From NCBI RefSeq assembly GCF_030418125.1, contig NZ_JAUHTR010000007.1, positions 1 to 64,000 of the forward strand: a stretch of 64,000 bases of DNA, in the 5' to 3' direction. The stretch comes from Fictibacillus fluitans. Its GTDB lineage: Bacteria; Bacillota; Bacilli; Bacillales; Fictibacillaceae. Shown here piece by piece: positions 28,983 to 39,561 of this stretch; within the stretch, counting starts at the first letter, position 1, and each line of letters starts with the position of its first letter. The notes beneath the pieces were generated by a model. That model did no database searches. It was not told the origin of the DNA and worked only from the letters and a program-made list of their open reading frames with translations. Made by a program: the position numbers and the translations under genes.

Positions 28983-29015
28983 AAAAACGGAGCACACGTT
29001 TTCGTGTACTCCGCT
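28983..29015 (-). terminator. Terminator after the DinB-family gene
   Basis: On the minus strand GCGGAGTACACG pairs with CGTGTGCTCCGT with wobble pairs and a short AAAA loop, followed by TTTTCTTA. Confidence 0.8.
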
Positions 29016-29051
29016 GCATCTACATATTTCAGATATAGTTTTTCTTATAGC

Positions 29052-29516
29052 TTATCGCACATAAAACTCAGGAGGCTCGATTCCGAGCAGGCGAAGGTAG
29101 GTGAAGCCCTGGCCACGATGGTGAATTTCATTTTCGAGTGCATATTGAAGCCGTGCGAAATGGCTCATTTCCGGGCCAAAGAACGAATCCTGCATTACAA
29201 CATTCAGCCTTTCCTCATCCATCTCCTGAAACAGCCTTCTCGTTTGATCACGAACTTCCTTGCTGATTTCAAGAAAATCCTCTTTTTTACTTATCCCTTC
29301 AAACATGTCCTTGTATTCCCACTTGTCCAGTGCCACACCATTTATATAGCCGCTTTCGATATTCACGATTTCCTTTATCATTTCTGAAAAAGGACGAAGC
29401 TTTTCATCCGGCGTAAAATTGAAGAACTTGTCTTCAGGAAAAGCCTCAATGGCTCGCAGCGTCAATCTTCTGTTGCCTTCCATGATTTCAAAAAAATCGT
29501 TTTTGGTCAGAAACAT
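29052..29516 (-). CDS. DinB-family protein
   Basis: A 154-residue four-helix protein of the DinB/YfiT-like fold, often a metal-dependent thiol transferase. His residues that may bind metal lie in MSHFARLQ (about residue 118) and EIHHRGQG (about residue 133). The N-terminal helix lacks an obvious third His. Substrate unknown; some relatives use bacillithiol. GGAGGAG lies before the ATG. It is transcribed alone. Confidence 0.82.
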   Translation of the reverse strand: MFLTKNDFFEIMEGNRRLTLRAIEAFPEDKFFNFTPDEKLRPFSEMIKEIVNIESGYINGVALDKWEYKDMFEGISKKEDFLEISKEVRDQTRRLFQEMDEERLNVVMQDSFFGPEMSHFARLQYALENEIHHRGQGFTYLRLLGIEPPEFYVR

Positions 29517-29599
29517 TTCAATTCTCCTCCCTTTGTTTCATTTCCTTTTACAAATTCCACTCAGGTAACGAAAACCCTGTTATTTAATATAATCTTTAT

Positions 29600-29634
29600 A
29601 ACAAAAAAGCCCCGGTATAATAACCAGGGCCTGC
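29600..29634 (-). terminator. Terminator downstream of the small ORF and sufB relic
   Basis: On the minus strand GGCCCTGG pairs with CCGGGGC across an 8-base loop, followed by TTTTTTGTT. It is correctly placed to end a transcript carrying the 49-residue ORF. Confidence 0.7.
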
Positions 29635-29642
29635 TATAACAA

Positions 29643-29699
29643 TTATCCAATTGAAACTTTCATCTCGAAGTTGATAAATTGGCGTAAAACAACATTCAT
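29643..29699 (-). pseudogene. Relic of the sufB 3' end
   Basis: The last codons before the TAA at 29643 read RQFINFEMKVSIG. The intact SufB C-terminus reads [13 protein letters not shown], with matching codons and the same stop position. The similarity fades upstream after about 45-60 bases. The reading frame opens with ATG one base past the stop of the 49-residue ORF. I read this as a decayed partial duplication of the sufB end, or as what remains after a deletion. Confidence 0.6.
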
Positions 29700-29700
29700 A

Positions 29701-29850
29701 TTATTTATCTGTTTGTTTTTGCTTCTTTTTCAAATAATCCGCACGTATTTTTTCAAGTTGCTGCTTTTTATCAAATTTGGCAGGCTTGTGTTTTTCATGA
29801 TATTTTGTCACAGCTACCTTACCTTTGGTATCTAATTGATATTTCCCCAC
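29701..29850 (-). CDS. Small Lys-rich protein of unknown function
   Basis: A 49-residue, very basic protein (MGKYQLDTKGKVAVTKY, ending in KKKQKQTDK). The start is GTG at 29850, with TAGGTGA 5 bases upstream; another GTG at 29859 has no ribosome site. I do not recognise the family. The codon pattern looks coding, and the last half is a predicted helix. It lies between sufB and the DinB gene on the same strand and is followed by the sufB relic and a terminator. Confidence 0.5.
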   Translation of the reverse strand: MGKYQLDTKGKVAVTKYHEKHKPAKFDKKQQLEKIRADYLKKKQKQTDK

Positions 29851-30028
29851 TTTGTTCACCTACTTTTCTTGTCCCTAAAGAGAATCTATTCCACTCGATT
29901 GGGATATAAAACGATCAAAACAACAGCGGATACTGTTTCTTGATATTACTGAAAAAACAGAAGAAGACGAACTTCAAAAGTTCGCCTCCTACACTAAAAG
30001 ATAAAATCAAATCGTTCGCCGGCAATAC

Positions 30029-31426
30029 TTAGCCGATTGAACCTTCCATCTCGAACTTGATCAGGCGGTTCATTTCAACTGCATATTCCATTGGAAGTTC
30101 TTTTGTAAATGGCTCGATGAAGCCCATTACGATCATTTCTGTTGCTTCTTGCTCAGAAATACCGCGGCTCATGAGATAGAACAACTGATCTTCTGAAACT
30201 TTTGAAACCGTAGCTTCGTGCTCCAGTGTGATGTTGTTGTTCAGAATTTCATTGTACGGAATTGTATCTGATGTGGATTGGTTATCCATGATCAGCGTAT
30301 CACACTTAATGTTGGACTTGGATCCTTCAGAACGGCGTCCAAAGTGTGAAATTCCGCGATAGGTTACTTTACCGCCATGTTTTGAAATGGATTTCGAAAC
30401 AATGGTGGATGAGCAGTCAGGTGCCAGGTGAAGAACTTTCGCCCCTGCATCCTGATGCTGTCCTTTACCGGCAATCGCGATAGAAAGAATGGTACCTTTT
30501 GCTCCGCGGCCTTTCATGACAACTGCAGGATATTTCATAGTCAAACGTGAACCGATATTTCCATCGACCCATTCCATGGTTGCATTTTCTTCGGCAACCG
30601 CACGCTTTGTCACCAGATTATAAATGTTATTTGCCCAGTTTTGAATCGTTGTGTAACGCGCATAAGCGTTCTTTTTAACAATGATTTCTACAACCGCACT
30701 GTGAAGTGAATTGGTTGAGTAAACCGGTGCTGTACATCCTTCTACATAGTGAACTGAACTGTCTTCATCAGCAATGATCAACGTACGTTCGAATTGACCC
30801 ATGTTTTCCGAGTTGATTCGGAAATACGCTTGCAGCGGAGTATCACATTTAACGCCTTTTGGCACATAAATGAACGATCCGCCGGACCATACCGCTGAGT
30901 TCAATGCTGCGAACTTGTTGTCGGATGGAGGAATAACAGTACCGAAATATTGTCTGAAGATCTCTTCGTGCTCACGAAGTGCTGTATCTGTATCAGTAAA
31001 CAGGATACCGAGATCAGTAAGATCTTCTTTCATGTTGTGATAAACAACCTCTGATTCGTACTGTGCAGAAACACCAGCAAGGTACTTTTGCTCAGCTTCA
31101 GGGATTCCAAGCTTGTCGAAGGTCGCTTTAATTTCTGGCGGCACTTCATCCCATGATTTTTCAGACTTCTCGGACGGCTTTACATAGTACGTAATGTCAT
31201 CAAAGTTCAAGTCTTTTAAATTTCCGCCCCATTGAGGCATAGGCATTTTATAAAATTGCTCCAGTGATTTCAAACGGAAATCGAGCATCCATTGTGGTTC
31301 ATCTTTAATTTTGGAGATTTCTTCTACAATTTCTTTTGTCAATCCGCGTTTTGAGCGGAAGATCGAAACGTCTTTATCGCGAAATCCATATTTGTATTCG
31401 CCGATCTCAGGCATTTTTTTAGCCAT
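30029..31426 (-). CDS. sufB: Fe-S cluster assembly scaffold SufB
   Basis: A 465-residue scaffold on which the SufBCD complex builds [4Fe-4S] clusters. The C-terminal beta-helix domain contains [11 protein letters not shown] (about residue 235) with a conserved Cys, and the core ends with the [14 protein letters not shown] motif shared with SufD. The start at 31426 follows AAAGGAGGG; the longer frame lacks a site. It is the last gene of sufC-D-S-U-B, and a relic of its own 3' end lies 330 bases downstream. Confidence 0.97.
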   Translation of the reverse strand: MAKKMPEIGEYKYGFRDKDVSIFRSKRGLTKEIVEEISKIKDEPQWMLDFRLKSLEQFYKMPMPQWGGNLKDLNFDDITYYVKPSEKSEKSWDEVPPEIKATFDKLGIPEAEQKYLAGVSAQYESEVVYHNMKEDLTDLGILFTDTDTALREHEEIFRQYFGTVIPPSDNKFAALNSAVWSGGSFIYVPKGVKCDTPLQAYFRINSENMGQFERTLIIADEDSSVHYVEGCTAPVYSTNSLHSAVVEIIVKKNAYARYTTIQNWANNIYNLVTKRAVAEENATMEWVDGNIGSRLTMKYPAVVMKGRGAKGTILSIAIAGKGQHQDAGAKVLHLAPDCSSTIVSKSISKHGGKVTYRGISHFGRRSEGSKSNIKCDTLIMDNQSTSDTIPYNEILNNNITLEHEATVSKVSEDQLFYLMSRGISEQEATEMIVMGFIEPFTKELPMEYAVEMNRLIKFEMEGSIG

Positions 31427-31547
31427 CGTTTCATCCCTCCTTAAAGGATACAGTTCTCTTGCAATGGCACTTATTATCATTGTAGCACATCATGCATTTA
31501 TCACAAGGAAACAGGCAGGGCACCTTGCTCCTGTCCTGTTCGCCTTT

Positions 31548-34496
<2,949 letters not shown>

Positions 34497-34517
34497 GTAC
34501 AAATCCTCCTAACTTGC

Positions 34518-35303
34518 TTACGCCTCTTGGCCAACAGTTTCGTCTTCGATTCCTAGTTCTTCTTTAATCCAGTCATAGCCTTCTGCTTCAAGGCGCTGCG
34601 CAAGTTCAGGTCCTCCTGATTTAACAATGCGGCCTTGCATCATTACATGGACTTTATCCGGAGTAATGTAGTTAAGCAAACGCTGGTAGTGAGTGATGAT
34701 CAAGCATCCAAACTCAGGGTTTCTCATTTCATTTATGCCCTTGGCAACCACTTTAAGCGCATCAATGTCAAGACCGGAGTCAATTTCATCAAGAATCGCA
34801 ATTTTTGGTTCAATCATCATTAATTGAAGAATTTCGTTGCGTTTCTTTTCACCGCCGGAGAAGCCTTCATTCAAATAACGGTGTGCAAATGAGCTGTCCA
34901 TTTCTAGAAGCTCCATTTTCTTATCAAGTTCACGGATAAATTTCATGAGAGAGATTTCTTGGCCTTCTTCACGGCGAGCATTAATTGCAGAGCGCAAAAA
35001 GTCTGCATTCGTAATACCGCTTACTTCACTTGGGTATTGCATCGCCAGGAAAAGACCTGCTTTTGCACGTTCATCCACTTCCATCTCAAAAAGGTCTTCA
35101 CCGTTGAATGAAACATCACCCTCTGTTACATGATATTTCGGGTGTCCCATTAACGCAGAGGATAAAGTGGATTTACCTGTTCCGTTCGGTCCCATGATTG
35201 CATGGATTTCTCCGCCATTTATCTCAAGGTTTAACCCTTTAATAATTTCCTTGTCTTCGATAGAAACCCGCAGGTTTTCAATCTTTAAGTTTGGTGTAGA
35301 CAT
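34518..35303 (-). CDS. sufC: Fe-S assembly ATPase SufC
   Basis: A 261-residue ABC-type ATPase of the SufBCD complex. It has Walker A GPNGTGKST (residues 38-46), signature FSGGEKKR (about residue 150), Walker B IAILDEIDSGLD and the H-loop in LIITHYQRL. The second ATG, 9 bases after GGAGG, gives the usual length. It is the first gene of the suf operon. Confidence 0.97.
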   Translation of the reverse strand: MSTPNLKIENLRVSIEDKEIIKGLNLEINGGEIHAIMGPNGTGKSTLSSALMGHPKYHVTEGDVSFNGEDLFEMEVDERAKAGLFLAMQYPSEVSGITNADFLRSAINARREEGQEISLMKFIRELDKKMELLEMDSSFAHRYLNEGFSGGEKKRNEILQLMMIEPKIAILDEIDSGLDIDALKVVAKGINEMRNPEFGCLIITHYQRLLNYITPDKVHVMMQGRIVKSGGPELAQRLEAEGYDWIKEELGIEDETVGQEA

Positions 35304-35370
35304 ATGCATTTACCTCCATCTTATATTTCAATGAAATATATTGTTAATGTGAACAAGAATGAAAGCTTCT

Positions 35371-35430
35371 CTCATTCCATTCTCAATTTATTCTCATTCT
35401 AATATTATAACAAATTTATTTTATCTTCAA
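35371..35430 (-). promoter_or_regulatory. Promoter and direct-repeat region of the suf operon
   Basis: On the minus strand TTGAAG (35430-35425) is followed by TATAAT (35409-35404, spacing 15) or TAATAT (35407-35402, spacing 17). Just downstream are two TGAGAAT copies (35396-35390 and 35385-35379), 11 bases apart, and two AATGAG copies (35398-35393 and 35376-35371). The repeats fall at about +1 to +30, where a repressor could act. They do not make a Fur or PerR palindrome. Confidence 0.5.
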
Positions 35431-35467
35431 CCTTAGGGGCTTTTAGGGAAAAGATAAACCACATAGA

Positions 35468-35499
35468 AAATCAGCATCCAAGATTGAATGCTGACCTCT
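35468..35499 (-). terminator. Possible weak terminator, 35.5 kb
   Basis: On the minus strand CAGCATTCAA pairs with TTGGATGCTG (one wobble), followed by ATTTTC. The T-run is short. It would end a transcript carrying the 49-residue ORF upstream. Confidence 0.4.
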
Positions 35500-35508
35500 C
35501 TTCATATA

Positions 35509-35658
35509 CTATAGGATTTTCCGTTCCATTTCATTACTTACTTCTAAACTTTTTTGATATTCTTTTTCACGTTCCTGTTCAATGTCCAATCGTTTGTCAA
35601 GGTTGCGTTCATACTCAGCGTAACCAATGCCATGATTCTTGTGCATAGCCTTTTCCAT
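35509..35658 (-). CDS. Possible small coiled-coil protein
   Basis: A 49-residue ORF, rich in Glu, Lys and Arg (MEKAMHKNHGIGYAEYERN, then a long charged helix). Composition and the following hairpin suggest a real gene, but no good ribosome site precedes the ATG at 35658. GAAAGG lies farther upstream near in-frame ATT codons, so the start may be non-standard and the protein a few residues longer. I do not recognise it. It fills much of the gap between sufC and the yurZ-like gene. Confidence 0.4.
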   Translation of the reverse strand: MEKAMHKNHGIGYAEYERNLDKRLDIEQEREKEYQKSLEVSNEMERKIL

Positions 35659-35797
35659 TTCAGCAGTATGGTTAACTTTAATCGAGTGAATAATAAATCA
35701 TCCTTTCGTGTTATGAACACTTATTGTGAACTACAGTTATCCTAACAAACATGTTATATCACATCAATTTCCATATGATGTGATATAAAAAAGACGA

Positions 35798-35823
35798 AAA
35801 GGGTATGAACCCCCATACCCTCA
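35798..35823 (-). terminator. Hairpin after the yurZ-like gene (distal)
   Basis: GGGTATG (35801-35807) pairs with CATACCC (35814-35820); the minus-strand side continues with TTTTCGTC. It is a second, weaker hairpin beyond the main terminator of the same gene. Confidence 0.4.
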
Positions 35824-35883
35824 ATGCCTGCTATATCCTTATAAATGCGGTTATATCCTCACCAATTCTCCCATTTTCTGAAA

Positions 35884-35918
35884 AACGAAAAAAAGAAGCT
35901 CCCTCAGGAACTTCTTTT
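35884..35918 (-). terminator. Terminator of the yurZ-like gene
   Basis: On the minus strand AAAAGAAG-TTCC pairs with GGA-GCTTCTTTT around a TGAG loop, with one mismatch, followed by TTTCG. It overlaps the stop codon region. Confidence 0.75.
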
Positions 35919-36291
35919 AATGCATGGGATTATTTAATTCCTGGATGCACTCCTGAACCAGTGTCACTCCTTGGCTCATCGCTGCTCCTCCGCCAAAAGC
36001 CGCAGCCACTCCAACTGCTTCCAGGATTTCATTTTCACTTGCTCCCTGGTCCAGACATCCTTTTGTGTGATAAATAATGCAATATTCGTCCTGGGCGCAA
36101 ATGCTGATTCCCAGTGCAATCAATTGCTTGTGTTTCTCCGAGATTTCCCCCTCTTTAAAACAGTTCCGGGTAAATTCGTTGTAGGAATGAGCCAGTTCCG
36201 GCATATGATCCGTGTACTTTCCAAGACCTTCCTTATACCTGATCAAGTGAAATTGGGTGGAATTTTTTCCTGGCATTTCTTGATGTTCCAT
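35917..36291 (-). CDS. yurZ: Carboxymuconolactone decarboxylase-family (AhpD-like) protein, YurZ-like
   Basis: A 124-residue AhpD-like helical protein in the position of Bacillus yurZ, between suf and metNIQ. AhpD-type members use a CxxC-x3-H site; here the matching stretch is DEYCIIYH, so the first Cys is Asp, although another Cys lies four residues before it (CAQDEYC). Peroxidase or disulfide activity is therefore doubtful. The Gly/Ala-rich [11 protein letters not shown] block is kept. I chose the ATG at 36291 after GGAGG. The symbol is given on synteny and family. Confidence 0.75.
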   Translation of the reverse strand: MEHQEMPGKNSTQFHLIRYKEGLGKYTDHMPELAHSYNEFTRNCFKEGEISEKHKQLIALGISICAQDEYCIIYHTKGCLDQGASENEILEAVGVAAAFGGGAAMSQGVTLVQECIQELNNPMH

Positions 36292-36456
36292 ATGTCCTGA
36301 TCCTCCTGTACTTAAAGTAGACAAGCCTTAGTATGAGTTATTGCTTCTTTTCTTATGCCCTTCACTTTTTCCAGCCATAATTTTTATTTCTCCTTAAAAA
36401 GGGAATATAATGAGAGAAATTAAACAAAGAATTTTTAGAAACAGAAGGAGAAAAGG

Positions 36457-37302
36457 ATGGAAGAAGAAAAAGTTAAGAAATCATTGATTGCCGGATCTGT
36501 TGGATTAGGGACACTAGCAGCTGCAGCAGGAACTGCCGCATTTTATTCTTCATTTATTGAACCTTACTGGTTTGACATTAAAAAAGTGACCATCAAGCTG
36601 CCGCATCTTCCTGATGCGTTTAAGGGACTTCATATTGTTCAAATCAGTGATTTCCACCTGGGGTTCCATTTCAGGGCAAGACACATCAATAAGATGGCTG
36701 AAAAAATACAGGAGCTAAAACCGGATCTTGTGATTTTTACTGGAGACCTGGTCAATTCAAAGCGTTCCCGCAGGTCGGCGGTAAAAAGCATACCGGGCTT
36801 AAAAAGCATCGATGCTCCACTGGGGAAATTTGCTGTGCTTGGAAACCATGATTACCTTGAAAACATCGACACAATCGATGAGCTATTGAGAAAAAGCGGC
36901 TTTGATCTGCTTGTAAATGAGAACAGAAAACTTACCAAGGGGAATGACAACTTCTATATTGCCGGCATGGATGATTACTTGCAAGGAGATGCAGATATAG
37001 AGAAGTCTCTGGAGGGTATTCCGGAGGATCAATTTACTCTTCTTCTGGCTCATGAACCTGATTATTTTAAGGTAAGCTCAAAATTCCCCATCGATCTTCA
37101 ACTGTCGGGCCACAGCCACGGCGGGCAGGTGCGGATGCCGCTGTACGGGCCCATTATCACGTCACGCATGGGAAGAAAATATCACACCGGCCATTACGAG
37201 TCAGAAGAGAAACATCTGTACACCAACAGAGGAATGGGAACGACCCATCTCCCCTTCCGCTTCTTTTGCCGGCCGGAGATTACCTCCATTACGTTAAAAT
37301 GA
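36457..37302 (+). CDS. YkuE/YaeI-type metallophosphoesterase
   Basis: A 281-residue calcineurin-like phosphoesterase with one N-terminal membrane anchor (about residues 8-32). Metal ligands are Asp65 and His67 (SDFHLG), GDLVN (about residue 95), GNHDY, AHEPD and GHSHGGQ. Relatives act at the membrane on lipid or cell-wall phosphoesters; the substrate is unknown. AGAAGGAG precedes the ATG. It is transcribed alone and is followed by a dispersed repeat. Confidence 0.88.
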   Translation: MEEEKVKKSLIAGSVGLGTLAAAAGTAAFYSSFIEPYWFDIKKVTIKLPHLPDAFKGLHIVQISDFHLGFHFRARHINKMAEKIQELKPDLVIFTGDLVNSKRSRRSAVKSIPGLKSIDAPLGKFAVLGNHDYLENIDTIDELLRKSGFDLLVNENRKLTKGNDNFYIAGMDDYLQGDADIEKSLEGIPEDQFTLLLAHEPDYFKVSSKFPIDLQLSGHSHGGQVRMPLYGPIITSRMGRKYHTGHYESEEKHLYTNRGMGTTHLPFRFFCRPEITSITLK

Positions 37303-37331
37303 AAACATCTTTGTGAAAAATCTTCGTTGCC

Positions 37332-37442
37332 AGTTGATTTCCGTTTCAGGATGCTCGCTTTCCTCGGGGCGGGCGGTGAGCCTGTAGTCTCACCTGTCCC
37401 GCTAATCCCGTAGGAGTCTCGCACCTTCCACTCCAATCAACT
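37332..37442. repeat. 111-bp dispersed palindromic repeat
   Basis: An intergenic unit bounded by AGTTGATT (37332-37339) and AATCAACT (37435-37442), with GC-rich inner palindromes: GGTGAG/CTCACC inside GCGGG/CCCGC. It looks like the non-coding repeats scattered through Bacillaceae genomes. A shortened relative sharing TCCGTTTCAG-ATGCTCGCTT lies at 59681-59732. It encodes no protein and may fold as RNA or as a cruciform. Confidence 0.75.
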
Positions 37443-37474
37443 ATTTTCTTCAATAAAAAGCCTACAAAAATTTT

Positions 37475-37510
37475 TAAAAAACGGCGCCCGGACCTGGGCG
37501 CCGTCTTTTT
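37475..37510. terminator. Bidirectional terminator after the RDD gene
   Basis: ACGGCGCCC (37481-37489) pairs perfectly with GGGCGCCGT (37496-37504) over a 6-base loop, with A6 on the left and TCTTTTT on the right. Confidence 0.9.
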
Positions 37511-37512
37511 GC

Positions 37513-37947
37513 TTATCCTTCATTTTGGGGCGGAAGATGGGTAACATAGGTTCCAGCGATAAAATCATGAATGCTTCTTTTATCTTTTCTTATACCCACC
37601 ATAAAAGCACTGACGATCAATCCGATTCCAAGTGTTACTACATAAATGATACCACCGACCAGAACCCTCAGTAGCATGGCGCCGATCCCCAGCCTGCTGC
37701 CATCAGCTTTAACGACACGCACCCCACAGATTCTTTTTCCAACCACATAGCCATGCCAATAAATGGGGAGCAGCAAGGCATAGAGAAGACTGATGATATC
37801 AAGATACCAATTCTCTCCGGGTTGATCTGAAGCAAAATCTCCCGTAATTAAAAATCCGATGATGGCTAATGGAATACCGATAATGATTCCATCCAGCAAA
37901 CAGGCTCCTACCCTGATCCAAAATCCCGCCGGCTGTTGAACGTCCAT
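37513..37947 (-). CDS. RDD-family membrane protein
   Basis: A 144-residue protein with three or four transmembrane helices and the RDD pattern: Arg12 in FWIRVGACLLDG, and aspartates Asp19 and, near the C-terminus, Asp127. Some RDD proteins act as ion antiporters, but the role of most is unknown. GGAGGGG precedes the ATG. It is separate from metNIQ, which ends 97 bases upstream of it on the same strand. Confidence 0.85.
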   Translation of the reverse strand: MDVQQPAGFWIRVGACLLDGIIIGIPLAIIGFLITGDFASDQPGENWYLDIISLLYALLLPIYWHGYVVGKRICGVRVVKADGSRLGIGAMLLRVLVGGIIYVVTLGIGLIVSAFMVGIRKDKRSIHDFIAGTYVTHLPPQNEG

Positions 37948-38043
37948 CTTGCACCCCTCCCTGATTGGTTAAATAGAAGTCATCTAACTTTATTAACAAT
38001 GGACAAAAAAAAGAACAGCCTGTGGCTGTCCTTTTAGGGCATC

Positions 38044-38871
38044 TTATTTGTTTACAGGTACAACCGCACCTTTGTACTTCTTCTTGATGAAATCCTGGAT
38101 CTCTTTTGAATGAAGAACCTCTACTAAGGTTTTCACTGTTTTAGCATCTTTATCGCCTTTGCGTACAGCGATAATATTGACGAACGGAGAATCTGCTCCT
38201 TCAAGTGCAATCGCATCTTTTTGAGGATTTAATCCCGCATCAATCGCATAGTTGGTGTTGATCAGAACTGCGTCACCTTCGCCATTTTGGTAGGCTTTTG
38301 GAAGAAGTCCTGCTTCAACGTCTGCTTTGAATTTAAGATTCTTTGGATTTTTCGCAATATCTTTGATTTGGGCATTATAGCCTTTCCCTTTTTTAAGCGT
38401 AATAAGTCCTTCTTTTTCAAGAAGTGACAGCATGCGGCCATGATCAGCCACGGAGTTACTCATAATAATGGTGGCGCCCTTTGGAAGATCCTTTAATGCT
38501 TTATACTTTTTGGAATACACGCCAATCGGCTCGATATGAATTCCGCCCGCATTTTCAAACTTGTAGTTTTTGTTATCCTTCATTTGTGATTCCAGATAAG
38601 GAATATGCTGAAAGTAGTTCGCATCAATCTCTTTGTTCGCTAGAGCTTTGTTGGGCAGTACATAGTCCTGAAACTTTTTGATTTCAAGATCGATTCCTTT
38701 TTTCTTCATTAACGGTACAGCCTGTTCAAGAATTTCCGCATGCGGAACATTGGATGCACCAACGACAATTTTGTCTTTAGCAAGCTTTTTGTCTCCTCCG
38801 CCATTGGCACCGCAAGCAGCGAGTGCTGTTGTCATGGCAAGCAAAAGAACGAGTGTAATGATTTTCTTCAT
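38044..38871 (-). CDS. metQ: Methionine ABC transporter, substrate-binding lipoprotein
   Basis: A 275-residue lipoprotein that captures methionine outside the membrane. The signal peptide ends ALAAC with lipidated Cys20. The NlpA/MetQ core has VGASNVPHAEIL (about residue 44) and the NTNYAIDAG motif near residue 215. The ATG at 38871 follows AGGAGGAAC. It is the last gene of metN-metI-metQ, the Bacillus order. Confidence 0.95.
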   Translation of the reverse strand: MKKIITLVLLLAMTTALAACGANGGGDKKLAKDKIVVGASNVPHAEILEQAVPLMKKKGIDLEIKKFQDYVLPNKALANKEIDANYFQHIPYLESQMKDNKNYKFENAGGIHIEPIGVYSKKYKALKDLPKGATIIMSNSVADHGRMLSLLEKEGLITLKKGKGYNAQIKDIAKNPKNLKFKADVEAGLLPKAYQNGEGDAVLINTNYAIDAGLNPQKDAIALEGADSPFVNIIAVRKGDKDAKTVKTLVEVLHSKEIQDFIKKKYKGAVVPVNK

Positions 38872-38895
38872 GATGTTCCTCCTGATAGTCAATTT

Positions 38896-39561
38896 TTATC
38901 TTTTATCCAGACGCCGGGTAATCGTATCCCCGATAAATTGGATAAGAAAGACGATGATTAAAATAATAACAGTGGCAACGAACGTCACATCATTCTGCGA
39001 ACGCTGGAAGCCGTCAAGGAATGCCCGGTCCCCCAAACCGCCAGCTCCAACCACACCGGCCATGGCAGTATAGCCGACAAGTGCGATAGAGGTTACGGTG
39101 ATGCCTGAAATTAATGCAGGCAAGCTTTCGGGGATAAGTACCTTAAATATGATTTGGGTATTGCTGGACCCCATGGACTTTGCAGCTTCAATGACTCCTT
39201 TATCCACTTCGCGGAGAGCGATCTCCACCATTCGGGCATAAAACGGTGCTGCCCCAATGATCAGTGCCGGCAGCGCCGCATTTGCGCCAAGCATGGAACC
39301 AACCAAAAAGAGCGTAAATGGGATAAGCAAAATGATTAAGATGATAAAGGGTATCGAACGGAAAATGTTAACGATCGCTGCTGTTAGCACATTAAAAAAC
39401 CGGTTGTCCCACAGATTCCCTTTACCCGTAAGAAACAAAGCCAATCCTAAAAATAAGCCAATAATGAAGGTGGCAATGACAGCCACTGCAGTCATGTACA
39501 GTGTCTGGCCTGTAGAGGTCAGCATCACATCCCATTCAACATTCGGGAAAAGATTACTCAT
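38896..39561 (-). CDS. metI: Methionine ABC transporter, permease
   Basis: A 221-residue permease with five helices (Bacillus symbol metP). The EAA loop EAAKSMGSSNTQIIFKVLIPES (about residues 130-151, with the coupling Gly) contacts MetN. It overlaps the metN end by 8 bases and lies 24 bases before metQ. Confidence 0.95.
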   Translation of the reverse strand: MSNLFPNVEWDVMLTSTGQTLYMTAVAVIATFIIGLFLGLALFLTGKGNLWDNRFFNVLTAAIVNIFRSIPFIILIILLIPFTLFLVGSMLGANAALPALIIGAAPFYARMVEIALREVDKGVIEAAKSMGSSNTQIIFKVLIPESLPALISGITVTSIALVGYTAMAGVVGAGGLGDRAFLDGFQRSQNDVTFVATVIILIIVFLIQFIGDTITRRLDKR

